From assembly GCF_030272615.1 (NCBI RefSeq), contig NW_026729188.1, forward strand, positions 89,593 through 153,592: DNA of 64,000 nt. The letters run 5' to 3'. The notes under the pieces were generated by a model. That model made no database searches and had not been told where the DNA came from. It worked only from the letters and a program-made list of their open reading frames with translations. Positions within the stretch are counted from its first letter, which is position 1. Each line of letters opens with the position of its first letter. This document shows positions 24,427 through 39,137 of the stretch, in pieces. A program made the position numbers and the translations under genes. The stretch comes from Cryptomeria japonica (lineage: Eukaryota > Streptophyta > Pinopsida > Cupressales > Cupressaceae).

Positions 24427-24678
24427 CTTTTTTTTATAAAAACAAGTCAAGAATACATAAACGTTGGCATGTTTTCCTTTGTATAGCATATTACAACGAT
24501 TTGAGTAAGCATACACCTAAACCACAAGTCGCCTTCGGCTAAGCAGCCACGTACACTGGGATCCAGTCCATAAGGGATTGAACCTGTTGCGAAGGCGGCT
24601 CCGGGGATTTCAACCTTGGTGCATGGATTCTATATCACACACCATCGTCCTCACCAATTGAGCTACAACCCTTTGGCA
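24427..24678 (-). mobile_element. tRNA-derived SINE-like insertion, unit 3
   Basis: Carried by the unit amplification. It differs from units 1, 2, 4 and 5 by A for G at 24450, near its A-rich end. Confidence 0.6.
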
Positions 24679-25563
24679 TTAAAACCATATTGAATAGGGT
24701 AGGTTACATAAATGTGAATGTCGATGCTGGGAGTTATAGCCATTGTTTGTCATAAGATAAATTGGCATTTTTCTTATGAATCGTTTGGGAGATATATTTG
24801 TGAGAGTGGAGCATCTTGTCACAATGGTGGGTGGCTCAGTCGCTTCCATCTTGATGATGGTGTGATGGTATTAAAGAGTGGTGACTATTGGGGTTATCTG
24901 TTCAGATTACGGGAATTGTTTGTCATCTTTTAAATGATTTAGATTAACTTCCACCTCCTGAAGATAGCATAGAGATTTAAGGCCTTCCCTTTCAAGTATA
25001 CATAAAAGAAAAGAAATCTAATCTTAGATAAAAGGAGAATTATTATTGTCAGCTAAATTAATCGGCTGTCCAGAACATAAGGCTCCTGTGTTATCTTCCA
25101 AATAACTTAAATCGGCTTTAAAGAAAAAAGACATTGTCAATAAAAAGTTAAATATTCAAAACGTAGACTGCTTGGTCATTTTTCTAAATAATTTAAATTC
25201 ACTTACCACTTCGTGAGCCAGATCCAGATGTTCGTGATTGAGACCTAGGAACGAAGGCAAAGGCACGGCCAGTACCATAGCCATCTCACTAGCCAGCATC
25301 TCCTGAGCCCACACAAGTTCCGGTTCCAGGGCCAGCAGCGACTTCGTTGCTTACCCAGTTTCTGTTGATCCGATTGGTTAATCAGTCCTATCACCCGCTG
25401 TAGTATTCAATTATTCAAAAACCTATTGTCATCTTCAAAACGAGTTAAATTGACTTTATAATTAAAAAAATACAAGCAGATCATCAAAAATCCAAGAATA
25501 AACAGTTTCTTTGGAAAAGCTAAATACTCTCCTAATCTCTGTTTCGCTCGCAGTTGTTAAGAT

Positions 25564-25846
25564 ACACGTTTAATTCATTTCACGTTTATATGCAAGACTT
25601 ATCCGCAGACCAGGCCGATAACGATAAGTCGTCTATCATATTCATTGAATCTGCGGCATCGCAGACCACGTAGGTCGTCTATCGTGTTCGTGTTAATTGC
25701 TTAGCTCAGTCACATTCCTTCCTGATGTGCATCTATATAAAGAGCTGCGCGCACCACAGCATTGCATAAAAGTAGTAACCAGTAACCAGCAGCCCGTTTC
25801 TTCTACTCCTTTTCAAGAGAACTTGTAGTGCAAATTTATAAGGAAA
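25564..25846 (+). promoter_or_regulatory. ACC oxidase promoter and 5' UTR, unit 3
   Basis: TATA box at 25734-25742. No difference from unit 1 seen. Confidence 0.65.
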
Positions 25847-27041
25847 ATGGGCGTTCCAGTGATTGACATGAAAAACATAGACGGAGGAGACAGAGAGGTG
25901 ATCATGGCTGAAATAGCCAAGGCCTGCGAGAGTACTGGTTTCTTTCAGGTGAAAAACACAACTGATCATATTTTCTCATGTGCAAAACTTACTAATTATA
26001 GAGAAAACAGAGTTGAAGTGATTTCGTTTTGTGTTTGCAGCTTTTGAACCATGGCATAGAGCATGAACTCATGGACCGTGTAAAGAAAGTTTGCTCGGAG
26101 CATTACAAGCTTAACAGAGAGCAGAGCTTCAATGCCTCTTTGCCTGTAAGGTTGTTGAGCAACGCTCTTGACAGCGATAACGCTGATAAGATCGAGAACG
26201 TTGATTGGGAAGATGTTATTCAAATACATGAGATGCAGGAGACCAATTCATGGCCTTCCCAACCCAGTGATTTCAAGTACAACAACTCAACTATTTTGTG
26301 CACAATTCAAACGTTTCTATAAATATAGAATAGAAAAAATTAATATGAGCATGATCTATATACAAGCGTTTCTGGTTTCTGGATATCGAAAAACAAAATA
26401 CTAAGACATTATATTGCATTTTTCTCAGGGAAACTATCCAGGAGTTTCGAAACAAGATATTTTCATTGACAGAAAAGCTGTTGGAAGTAATAAGTTTGAA
26501 TCTGGGGCTAGAGAAAGAGTACCTGAAAGAGGCATTTGCGGGAGGAGAGAAGCCCTTCTTCGGCACCAAAGTGAGCCATTATCCTCCTTGCCCTAGACCG
26601 GACCTCATCAAGGGCATCCGTGCACACACAGATGCAGGTGGCCTCATTCTCTTATACCAAGACGATCAAGTGTCCGGTTTGCAGGTCCTCAATGATGGCA
26701 CTTGGGTTGACGTGCAACCCATTCCATACGCAATAGTTGTTGACATTGGGGACCAGTTGGAAGCCATCACTAACGGCAAATACACCAGCGCATGGCATCG
26801 CATTCTACCCACTAAGAATGGCAACCGTTTCTCAGTGGCATCGTTTTATAATCCCTCATATAATGCCAAGGTCTATCCCGCATCTCAACTTACTGCTCAG
26901 ACCGGTGATGAATTATCGGTTTATCCAGAGTATCCAGAGTATCTGTTTGGAGACTACATGCAGGTTTACAGCCACCAGAAATATGAAGCCAAAGAGCCAC
27001 GATTCGAAGCTATGAGGATTGTGAATGTAGAATGCCAATAG
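25847..27041 (+). CDS. ACO: ACC oxidase, copy 3
   Basis: Exons are 25847-25948, 26041-26276 and 26429-27041. All catalytic residues, the PEY duplication and the splice sites are preserved, and the predicted protein is identical to copy 1. Confidence 0.93.
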
Positions 27042-30000
27042 AATAGAGCTCTATTTACCTCCTCCTCTCCTATTTCTGTTTCTGTGGCTACTGTCTTCCA
27101 TCCATTTTGATATTCCTCGTAATGTATTCCATCCATTTAAGGAATCTTTTCATCCATATATATGAATTTTTATCTATATATATCAAAGTGTTGTTTTATA
27201 TAATTATAAAAGTGTTTCTTATAAAAAGATTCGTATATTGAGTTGTAGTTTGAACTCTTATATTTATCGATGTTTTTCTCTCACATAGAATTATCATAGC
27301 TAAGAACTGTGTTAGAACATTAAAATAGAAAGCATTCGTAATAATAATAGAATAGTTAACTCGTATAATCGAACATAAAAGTAATATTATAGGTTTCCAA
27401 TCATGATGCTTTGTTTATATATCGAAAATTGAAATACGACTCGCAAATGCAGCCTCTCAGTATATTTCAAAGTTGAATATGACTGAAGAATGCAACCTCC
27501 CGTTATGTTTTAAATGCAGATATAACTAGCACATATATTCTAAACAAGACATCATTGCCATTAAACGTAACATAACAAAATATGCAAAGATAATTTCACA
27601 CTAGACATAAGAAATTGAAATGAAACTATTAATTTCTCTACATTCTCAAAAGTTCAAGACCTTCTATTTTTCATGGCCACTTCAATACCTTCTATCATAC
27701 TCGAGCACTACACTTTTAAGGGAAATATATCTCTTTCTTCCACAATTGCCCACCTACCCTTTATTTTGGGTTTATAAGTGCTTTGGAAACAAAACACAAT
27801 TAATTCTCTAGTGAACAACACAAGAAACTATTCCATTACAAGCATTCTAGGATAGGAATTTTATAATCAAATACTAACTCTTCTTCTAACTTCAACAAGC
27901 ATACAGTTGTCGTGAAATTTGGTCAAACAGCTGACATTGTTTGGCTGTAGGCGAGCATTATTTACACCAATTTATGAAGCACATGATGAACAATGTCTGT
28001 ACATGTCGACTCTCAAATAAAAATGTCTCCTCTTCTACTATTCAGTGGTTTGTACAATCACTACACTAACATGCAAGAACATCTACTATTAAGTAAAGAT
28101 TCTAAATAAGCACGAACATATTTAGTGAGTCAAGTCTATCTTAATCATCAAAATCCATCATCCACGTATAGAGTAATACCAAAACTTAAGGGATATATTC
28201 TCTTGATCATACCTATGGATATAATTATGCCTTAATTTCCAACTTGGATAGTTTCTATTCCTTGTGAATTCCACAACAAAAACTAATTGGTGTACGACTT
28301 GATTCTTTATCCTATCTAGTGATCCAATAATATCTTATATAATATAAAATTATTCTAAACATGCCCACGAGAGATAATAATAGATTCGAAGTTTGATCCA
28401 TCGAATCCATCAGACAATCCTTGAGTTTCTAAGCACAATCACGCATGCCTATTTTCGGTAGCATCTCCCTTACCAATACCGCCATCAACCGATTTTCCTA
28501 TATAAATATTCATATCTGTGTATCATTCCACAAAGCAAAGGCGCAATAATTGATGGATTGATTACCTTGGTTGGTTCAGTGTACTTCATACATGTCGGCA
28601 CCCTATTTAGTCATGTCTCAATTGTGGCCTATTCTATGTAGGAGTGTATATTTTTCCCTTGTCGTCTCATTATTGATAAACCTTTCGATAGATTTACTAT
28701 TTTGCATTCTGTCATGTCCTTCATAACGCACCTCAACCTTTCTCTTCTCCAGTTGGGGGCCCCCTTCTGCTCCGCTTTGTTTTCGTTCGTTTTTCTTTTC
28801 TTTCCTTGTCTGTGTTGTTGTCTTTTTTTTGTCTTGTGTTTTGGAGTCCCGAAACTCCGAGGTCCTGAACTTCTCCTTCGGATCTTCGGACTCCCAGGCT
28901 TCCTCCGTGTCCTTGACTATTCTTTCCCTTTGTTTTCTTCGAAATTCCAGGATCTCGGAGTTCCGAGTTTGGAAGAGTTCTTCCATTTCTCGAAACCTCG
29001 GAGTACGAGGTTCTCGGGTTTCGCTGTTTGTTTGTTTAGTGTTTGCATTATTTCGGACATCTGGGTTTTCAAGGTTATGGTGGCCTCTAGCTTCCCCACA
29101 CCCCGAGATCTCGAAATCCTAGGTTTTCGTCCTTCTTCGTTGCTTAGGGATTTCATGATTTCGGGATCCCAGGAACCTCAGGAACTTAGTTTCCCAAGTT
29201 CCCAGTTCCTCGAACTCTAAAGTCATGTGTTTTGTTTGTTCATTGTGCGTCTTTGGTTGTCGTGCGTGTGCTTTCGTCTTGGTGTCACCGCGTGTTGTCT
29301 CTTCAAAAGTGTATCTCAAAAAACTGATCAAATGCCTTTGAGTATGTCAAAATAATTATGTGTTTCTTTATTCATTTGGAGAAATTTAATTTTAATTTGG
29401 AAAAATCCAATAGCTCTCATTTCGATGTGATTGCGACAACCCAAATATCACCAAAGACCATATTTTCTCTCCCTCCCACTCCTCCCACCCACCCCTGCAA
29501 TGGCGTCTACCTATTCCTAATGTCATCTTTTTGTTAATATCATTGACTATCTTTTGAATAATGGTTGTGAGATTCCTGTTATTTTTCCATTTTTCACTAT
29601 CGTTGACTATCTTGTGAACAATGGTTGTGAGATTCGTGTTGCTTGACCATGACCTTGTGGTTGTAATCGTATGTATGTAAATGTGTGATGATGCATATAA
29701 TAAAATACCTTAATGCTACATACAATGTCTAATGAATGTGAATTGTTTAAATATTACCACGGTGAAAATGATGATAACAAATGGATGTAATAATCTCGAC
29801 AATGACCTTTTACATGTAGAAAGAACCAAAAATAATTCAAAAGAACTATTGCAAATTCCATTGTGTTGTAGAGTCAAAACTTTACAATGCTATTTAGAAA
29901 AAATGACTTGAGATAAAACTCGAGAATCAAGGCAAACATAAATATATAAAAGCGCATAAAGCTCAATCGCCTATGGTATACTACATGACACGACCTATTT

Positions 30001-31093
30001 TACTATTAGAATACCTTCAAGTATTATCTATTATAAGGAGAGGAAATTTGAGTAACACCAAGATATGTCAATTAATAGATGATTCTAGAAAAATATTTAT
30101 GGATTTCGATCTGGACCATGCAAAGATAATCAAACATCCTTTGACTACCTCTAAGTTCTCTTCTCTTATCTCGTAATAACACAAAGTCCCTAACTACAAA
30201 CTCTCTATTCTAATCTCTTCCATTAAACATTTATTTAAAATGTTCTTAATATTTTTAATCCTGTCTACCGCTATTTTCTTTATCTCTTCTTTCCTAGTCA
30301 AAGATGTGATCCCTTTTCCCTAATGATTATTCAAATTACTAATCTTTGATGACAGTTGCTATTCGTATTCCAACAAATTTCAATGGTATGTGAAGCTTAC
30401 TACCGATCTCATAAGCAATTTTAATTTGAAAAACTGTGATCTCTTTCTATTGTGATTGTGTCTACCCCAAGAACATCAAATATCCTCTTTTTTTTTTTCT
30501 ATTTTTTGTTATTATCATTTACTATCTTGAGCATAATGGTTGTGAGATTTTTGTTTCTTGATCATTACCCTGTGGGTGTAAGCCAATGAATTTAAATATG
30601 CAAGGCTACATATAATAATACAAAACGTAGATATGTTTGAAGCAGAATTGTTTTTATAATTATCAATTAATATTGTCTAAGTAACCTTGAAAATTATCAG
30701 TATCATTTCATCAATGAAATTGCAAAACACTTTAGATGTAGGGTATTTTATGTTCAACCACTTTAACACTCATACTTAAGTAATTAGTATCAATCAAAAT
30801 ATGAGTGTGGATAGTATTTGATTGTGGTTTAATTGTAACTATTGTATTTTGGTTCCATTGTTAGAATGCCTCGTCAATTACAAGAAACCTAGAGGGATAG
30901 AAAATGGCATTGGGTATATTACTAGTTTTTTGACATATTTTGCATCATGATTTTATTCTAATAAAATTCTATTGTTGTTCTCTATTCGCACAATCCAACA
31001 AGATTTCATCAATCGCTTGCTTGTACCCTACAATTCACTAGATAACACTTTTTTGTTGATTTTAGCCTATAGTTCTTCTCTCTTTAGCATAGA

Positions 31094-32579
31094 TGTTGAA
31101 GACATTCTTTGTGGGTAAGGAAATTTACAATGGCAAAGCCAACACATATAACACCAAATCACACTGTCGTTGTAGAAATAAAAAGATATTAATCTATCTA
31201 GGATTCTTTAGCATGTTAATACATTTATGCACGTTAGTCTTTTGAAACCATATATTTCACGTATAACCACCAATGGGAACGTAACTTCCAAAATAACCTA
31301 CTAACCAATTTTTAATTATTTATTGAAAAATCATACTAAAAAATAATTTGTAATATAATAATAGAAAATTATCCCCTATTAGATTTATCCCAGTAAGTTT
31401 TGTGCATTGTAAGAGTTTAACACAACCCTTATCGATACTTTGATGAATCACCTTCACGAATAATCCTCACTGACACAGGAAACACGAGACTAACTCCATG
31501 AACGGATCTCCTAATTATAGAAACCACAAACCTCTACACAACATGAAACGGCGTAGCTTTTCCCAAACCTACTTGTATAATTAGAGAGAAACATTCCTCT
31601 GACATTCTAGACCTATCAAATCCCTCTACGGTGTTGCATATGACATAACAATTCTCCTTTGAGACTCCACATATCCTTCGAGTGTTTTGAATCCTTCCTC
31701 TATGGTTTAAATGAAGATCAACCAAATGCTGCTCTTTTGTACTAAACAGCAGCAATCAAATGTTGATACATCAAGTGTACTCATATGAAAATCCAATCCC
31801 CATCTTTTCTTAAGGGGCAAAAATGGAGAAGAATGCTTCTCATGCCATGAATCACCCCTGAGCAAGAAGCTAGCTCGATATAATATATTTCCTCCTATAT
31901 CCATTTCCTCCGACCTCCTATGTGATCCTATTACACTATCCATTTGATATCTCACTAGAATCTCAAACAATACAACCATCTGAATTTGGAATCTTTGTCA
32001 AGTGTAACATAGATGACTTGAACATTTGATTAATGTTGTAACGACACAAAACTAAATTATGATGGCATCCCTTTCTTCTTTTAAACAATCATCCTCAGGT
32101 TGGTGGCAGAATTCCCTTCGTCTTCAACTCACTACTTTTCGTAACGATGTTTATGTCAATTATTCTGATGTTGTTTCTAAGGATACGCAACCAATTATTC
32201 CTAGCTAGTAATCTTCTCCTATCTTGGTTGTTGTGGGTGTGTATTTGGGGTCGCTTTCTTCTTTGTCTACTACTTCCCAATTGCCCTTGGGAAATGCTAC
32301 ATCTAATTTCCTTCTATTCCGATTATATCTGCTCCTCTTCATTCCAATATAGAATTACTTTCTTATATGCCTTTTCAGGGACTCTCTCCCTCCTCTTTCC
32401 CTTTTGGTTTTAAATTTTGACGGTGACCCATCTTGGACAATTGTACATAGCAGGAAAAAGGGTTCCCTTATTCAACAAAATATATACCCTTATTTAACCA
32501 CGAGAAAATATTTAATTATGAAATTTAACTCCAAAATAATCTTTTCAAATACTCCCCTTTAATAAATTCTAAAACTCCT

Positions 32580-32610
<31 letters not shown>

Positions 32611-33683
32611 TCTTTACACATCTATATTGGTGTATCTTTTATAATGCATAAAAATCAGAGTTCAAACCATACACATTTGTCGTCTTATAAATATGTGCCA
32701 TAACTCCAACTGACAATTAAATATTCAAACAATTCATTTTTCAATAAAAAAAGACATTCTGCTCGTACCTTAATCAGTTTATGTATTTGGTATAAACTTC
32801 TGCACTTCACTAGTGTTTAAAATAGAGAGATTAAAGACTAGTGCATTGACTTATTCCATGCCTAAATTTCCTTGTTATACATCAATAATTTCAGGTCTAA
32901 AATATCGATCTTTGGCTTCCACATAGGACCAACACATTATTTATAGTGTCTCCTGTCATTACTTCTCTGAGAAAGTGGATTACCTTATACTTTATATTCA
33001 AATCGCCTTGGACTTCTTATATCTCCGTCATCAATTAATTCACTATCTTTCTTGCAGATTTTATAATTAAATCAACAGTGGTCTTCCAAATCTATCATGC
33101 GGCCAACAACCACCAATTCTCCACCAGTCTAAGCTAACCACATGCCGCACATTCCTCCTTCTCTATATCTATTTATTGTAATATCCATGCTATTTCTTCT
33201 TCTCCACACGCCTAGGGAGATAAATTCAAAATTTTCTTCTTTGATCATGTACCACGCCTATTCACAAATTTTACACAAGGACCTAATTCACTTCAACATT
33301 AAACTTCCATTTCCACTGCAAATATTTATATACCATAATTTAGCTACAACTCACTCATAGGATCAAAACCATTGCATGCTCTAATACCAAGTTAATAATG
33401 TTGGAGACAACACAAATAATACCAGATCACAAATTGTTTTTAGAAATAAAAGATATTAATTTATTTTGAATTTTTAAGGATAACTAGTAATGTGTTGTTC
33501 CACATTAGGCTTTTTAAAGGCTTGTATTTCTCATATATAAGCACCTACCAGATCGTAACTTCGCAACTAACCCGCTAACTTGCAATTATTTATTTATTCT
33601 AAAACCTTACTAAAAAATAACTATTCATTAAGTACTCTAGCAGAAGTAAGCAATATTTAAGAATCATTTTCTTAAGTCCAACA
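31094..33683 (-). mobile_element. Old non-autonomous LTR retroelement, unit 3
   Basis: Carried by the unit amplification. The preserved LTR is 33399-33683. It has A at both 32097 and 32367. Confidence 0.55.
32585..32610 (+). repeat. (GT)13 microsatellite, unit 3
   Basis: Thirteen perfect GT repeats. Confidence 0.95.
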
Positions 33684-36522
33684 GAGACTACAAGTGCGAA
33701 ATTTGTAGTTTCACTTAAATCATCTTCACTCTTATTTTTTACTATGAGTTTGCACAATCCTTTCCCTCCTACCAAGTTTGTAGGTTTAATATCAATGTTA
33801 AATAATCTTGTACTTTGACGATCAATGTACTCCTTTCATTGAACCTAATCTCCTATTTAGTAAGAATAATTTTCACTATTCCATCAAGAGCATACACAAT
33901 TAAATATAATTTTAATATTTAAAATTGAGACTGATTAATCACCTTTACAGGAAAAAAGGTGTGTTTTCAACCAAATATACTATTTATAATGGCTTTTTGA
34001 AGAAGTTCTCTTGAATCTATTCCCCCATCATTTTTCTAAAGAATTATGATCGGCATGATGTGGTCAGATGCGTGGTGCTTTAAAACAATAAATTTGAATA
34101 CCATGATGGACTAAAATAGGGGTATTGGCCATGTTACTTTTAAGGCCGTCAAATTCTTTTACACATGGATAGATCTACTTGAATATGTCATATCCCTTTT
34201 AAAACCTGTTTATAATTTTTAGGTCATTCTTTAACTTCATAAAACTTCAAAGGGTGAATTAATTATAGTATCATCAAAAAGGTGACAAGATTATTATAGG
34301 GAGATTTTCGTTACAAGAGCATCATCAAAAAGAGCTATTAAGAAATTATAGTAGCTACCTACAAAAATCACTATGAAACCCTCCATTTCAAGCACCCAAT
34401 AAATAGGAGAGTCTGTGTATAAAACCATAAAATTATAGATGGGAAACCATGAGATAAACCACCCAAAGTGTGATGCCCAAAATCCAAAGCCAAAATTCCA
34501 ATATGATTTAAGAGGCTATAAATATCATATTCCTTCCACCTATAATAAGCTCATCATGATCTACTCCCCCACATGGGTGCTTCACTGTCTCCAATCAAAA
34601 ATAATTGATTATGCGCTAGAAGCAATCATAAGCTGGTCAAGCGTAACTCACTCTTACAAGGCTATTGTGCATATTAGATGAATTTACATTTCTATTTTGG
34701 GAAGCCCGTATTCTAGAGGTCGTAACTTCTGATACAAAAATTTGATTGAGATATTCTTTTTAAAATGATAGAGCTTTGAGGGATATGTGTCTCGTTCATA
34801 AGAGAGCTAAGGAAAAGCCATCTAGAATTATTTTTAAGTCAAAATATTAAATCTATTGACCAAAATTGAGATTCTATGTTCTCTAACTCAATTTTGTTTT
34901 TTGTATTATTAGCATTAGGATGCAAGTTCAAGACACCTTTCCTAAAAAACTTCCACATTTCAAACACCTTGTAAGATAAAAGGTACTACAATCACTATTG
35001 ACTAATTTTGCTAGGAAAAAATATTCCTTTAGACTAATGTCACCTTCTAAAATTCTCTACGCTCACTACACTTCGCGGCGCATTTGTAACATTTTGAGAA
35101 GAGTCAACTTTCTCAACCATCACCCTCTCATGCTCGACTGCCTAATAAAATGGTATTGAACATCAAAGTTCTCAATACTCACATGAAAAATTGAGATATT
35201 TGTTGGATGTATGCCATAACCTCTTCAACATCGATCTATAACAGCTCCTTAACTCAGTCCCGCATATGTGCAAAGTTAAATTTTATATTATACTTCTAAA
35301 CTTACATTACATTAAGTGAGCCAAAAATGAGATTTCAAAACATGTGAGATGGAAAGTTCTAGATTACCAAAGAAAAATTTCTTAAATAAAAACCTAAATG
35401 AAAAATGGAAATATCAATTTAAATAAAGAACTTGGTACCAGACGATGGATCTCCTTGCCCAAGATGTTATTGTGATGTATCAAAAACTTTAAAGGGCTTG
35501 CCTAGTTTTTATCCCACATACAAAATAGGAGATAAGAACAAATAAAGTAGCAAAGCAAGGGAGACCAAATCATACAAAAATTAAAATTAACTAACTCAAA
35601 TGATTAAAATAATGAAATAGAAATGAGAAGGTAGAGAAGAGATAATACCTTCGTGAGGCTGAATAACCCCGAATAAAACCTACAATCAGGAAGAGATGAA
35701 ATGTTGGGGCCCCTTAAGAGATCACAATGAATGGTTGAGCCCCTACTTTAGTTTCTCAACCTCCAAAGGAAGAGATGAAGATTAAAAAAGATGTGTCGTT
35801 TTATCCTCTGTGTTTCTAGGAGGTCGAATAATTCATAAAATCCCTAAATTCCACTCCCATGTCCACGGGGAGTCACAAACTAGTGTGTATATGTGTGGTC
35901 GAAAAGTTAGTGAAATCCCAAGGTGTCGAGTACAAGATAGGATTTAACGCTGATGGATAAAATTACATGAGAAGAATGAGAACTAATCTGTAAAACTAAC
36001 AAGACCAAATTCACCTCAACTCTTTGGAGAAGCCAAGGCGACCAAGTAGGTTGTAGAGCGTTGCAACAACCTTCAAGAGAGTGTTATAAACGATAGCATA
36101 TTCGCAAGAAGATTAAAATGCTCAAGATTGTTGCAGTGTGATTTTGATATGAAACATTTAGGGGATGACAAATATATCTTTGACATGGAAATCAATATAG
36201 ATTGAGTTCAAGATTAATTTTTCTTAGTTATGGTATGCATGTGGAGGCTATTTTGTAGTGGTTATATGTGCATGAGTGCAATTTGGTGATTATTCCTTTT
36301 CCTGTCGATCATAAGTAGTCTTTGAATCAATGTCCTAGGTTAGATAATGATTTTCATATATTTAATATTTACCTCTCTAACATTTTTGTAATGACATACA
36401 TTGGAAAATGGACACCCATGGGATCTTGGTAGGAATTATTTAGTTATTATTTTTTTTTTTATTGGTAAATTATTTGGTTATTATTATTCTCTAGGATACT
36501 TTAGATATTGTTAAGACCATAC

Positions 36523-36774
36523 CTTTTTTTTATAAAAACAAGTCAGGAATACATAAACGTTGGCATGTTTTCCTTTGTATAGCATATTACAACGATTTGA
36601 GTAAGCATACACCTAAACCACAAGTCGCCTTCGGCTAAGCAGCCACGTACACTGGGATCCAGTCCATAAGGGATTGAACCTGTTGCGAAGGCGGCTCCGG
36701 GGATTTCAACCTTGGTGCATGGATTCTATATCACACACCATCGTCCTCACCAATTGAGCTACAACCCTTTGGCA
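36523..36774 (-). mobile_element. tRNA-derived SINE-like insertion, unit 4
   Basis: Carried by the unit amplification. It has the G state at 36546 and I saw no other difference from unit 1. Confidence 0.6.
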
Positions 36775-37659
36775 TTAAAACCATATTGAATAGGGTAGGT
36801 TACATAAATGTGAATGTCGATGCTGGGAGTTATAGCCATTGTTTGTCATAAGATAAATTGGCATTTTTCTTATGAATCGTTTGGGAGATATATTTGTGAG
36901 AGTGGAGCATCTTGTCACAATGGTGGGTGGCTCAGTCGCTTCCATCTTGATGATGGTGTGATGGTATTAAAGAGTGGTGACTATTGGGGTTATCTGTTCA
37001 GATTACGGGAATTGTTTGTCATCTTTTAAATGATTTAGATTAACTTCCACCTCCTGAAGATAGCATAGAGATTTAAGGCCTTCCCTTTCAAGTATACATA
37101 AAAGAAAAGAAATCTAATCTTAGATAAAAGGAGAATTATTATTGTCAGCTAAATTAATCGGCTGTCCAGAACATAAGGCTCCTGTGTTATCTTCCAAATA
37201 ACTTAAATCGGCTTTAAAGAAAAAAGACATTGTCAATAAAAAGTTAAATATTCAAAACGTAGACTGCTTGGTCATTTTTCTAAATAATTTAAATTCACTT
37301 ACCACTTCGTGAGCCAGATCCAGATGTTCGTGATTGAGACCTAGGAACGAAGGCAAAGGCACGGCCAGTACCATAGCCATCTCACTAGCCAGCATCTCCT
37401 GAGCCCACACAAGTTCCGGTTCCAGGGCCAGCAGCGACTTCGTTGCTTACCCAGTTTCTGTTGATCCGATTGGTTAATCAGTCCTATCACCCGCTGTAGT
37501 ATTCAATTATTCAAAAACCTATTGTCATCTTCAAAACGAGTTAAATTGACTTTATAATTAAAAAAATACAAGCAGATCATCAAAAATCCAAGAATAAACA
37601 GTTTCTTTGGAAAAGCTAAATACTCTCCTAATCTCTGTTTCGCTCGCAGTTGTTAAGAT

Positions 37660-37942
37660 ACACGTTTAATTCATTTCACGTTTATATGCAAGACTTATCC
37701 GCAGACCAGGCCGATAACGATAAGTCGTCTATCATATTCATTGAATCTGCGGCATCGCAGACCACGTAGGTCGTCTATCGTGTTCGTGTTAATTGCTTAG
37801 CTCAGTCACATTCCTTCCTGATGTGCATCTATATAAAGAGCTGCGCGCACCACAGCATTGCATAAAAGTAGTAACCAGTAACCAGCAGCCCGTTTCTTCT
37901 ACTCCTTTTCAAGAGAACTTGTAGTGCAAATTTATAAGGAAA
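37660..37942 (+). promoter_or_regulatory. ACC oxidase promoter and 5' UTR, unit 4
   Basis: TATA box at 37830-37838. No difference from unit 1 seen. Confidence 0.65.
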
Positions 37943-39137
37943 ATGGGCGTTCCAGTGATTGACATGAAAAACATAGACGGAGGAGACAGAGAGGTGATCA
38001 TGGCTGAAATAGCCAAGGCCTGCGAGAGTACTGGTTTCTTTCAGGTGAAAAACACAACTGATCATATTTTCTCATGTGCAAAACTTACTAATTATAGAGA
38101 AAACAGAGTTGAAGTGATTTCGTTTTGTGTTTGCAGCTTTTGAACCATGGCATAGAGCATGAACTCATGGACCGTGTAAAGAAAGTTTGCTCGGAGCATT
38201 ACAAGCTTAACAGAGAGCAGAGCTTCAATGCCTCTTTGCCTGTAAGGTTGTTGAGCAACGCTCTTGACAGCGATAACGCTGATAAGATCGAGAACGTTGA
38301 TTGGGAAGATGTTATTCAAATACATGAGATGCAGGAGACCAATTCATGGCCTTCCCAACCCAGTGATTTCAAGTACAACAACTCAACTATTTTGTGCACA
38401 ATTCAAACGTTTCTATAAATATAGAATAGAAAAAATTAATATGAGCATGATCTATATACAAGCGTTTCTGGTTTCTGGATATCGAAAAACAAAATACTAA
38501 GACATTATATTGCATTTTTCTCAGGGAAACTATCCAGGAGTTTCGAAACAAGATATTTTCATTGACAGAAAAGCTGTTGGAAGTAATAAGTTTGAATCTG
38601 GGGCTAGAGAAAGAGTACCTGAAAGAGGCATTTGCGGGAGGAGAGAAGCCCTTCTTCGGCACCAAAGTGAGCCATTATCCTCCTTGCCCTAGACCGGACC
38701 TCATCAAGGGCATCCGTGCACACACAGATGCAGGTGGCCTCATTCTCTTATACCAAGACGATCAAGTGTCCGGTTTGCAGGTCCTCAATGATGGCACTTG
38801 GGTTGACGTGCAACCCATTCCATACGCAATAGTTGTTGACATTGGGGACCAGTTGGAAGCCATCACTAACGGCAAATACACCAGCGCATGGCATCGCATT
38901 CTACCCACTAAGAATGGCAACCGTTTCTCAGTGGCATCGTTTTATAATCCCTCATATAATGCCAAGGTCTATCCCGCATCTCAACTTACTGCTCAGACCG
39001 GTGATGAATTATCGGTTTATCCAGAGTATCCAGAGTATCTGTTTGGAGACTACATGCAGGTTTACAGCCACCAGAAATATGAAGCCAAAGAGCCACGATT
39101 CGAAGCTATGAGGATTGTGAATGTAGAATGCCAATAG
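37943..39137 (+). CDS. ACO: ACC oxidase, copy 4
   Basis: Exons are 37943-38044, 38137-38372 and 38525-39137. The predicted protein is identical to copy 1. The closest unit-specific change is 840 bp downstream of the stop (39977). Confidence 0.93.

Larger units (their letters stand above)
24195..36290 (+). repeat. Array unit 3 (12096 bp)
   Basis: Complete unit. It has T in place of A at 24356 (uninterrupted T-tract), A at 24450 (shared only with unit 6), A at 32097, A at 32367 (shared only with unit 5) and 13 GT repeats at 32585-32610. Confidence 0.95.
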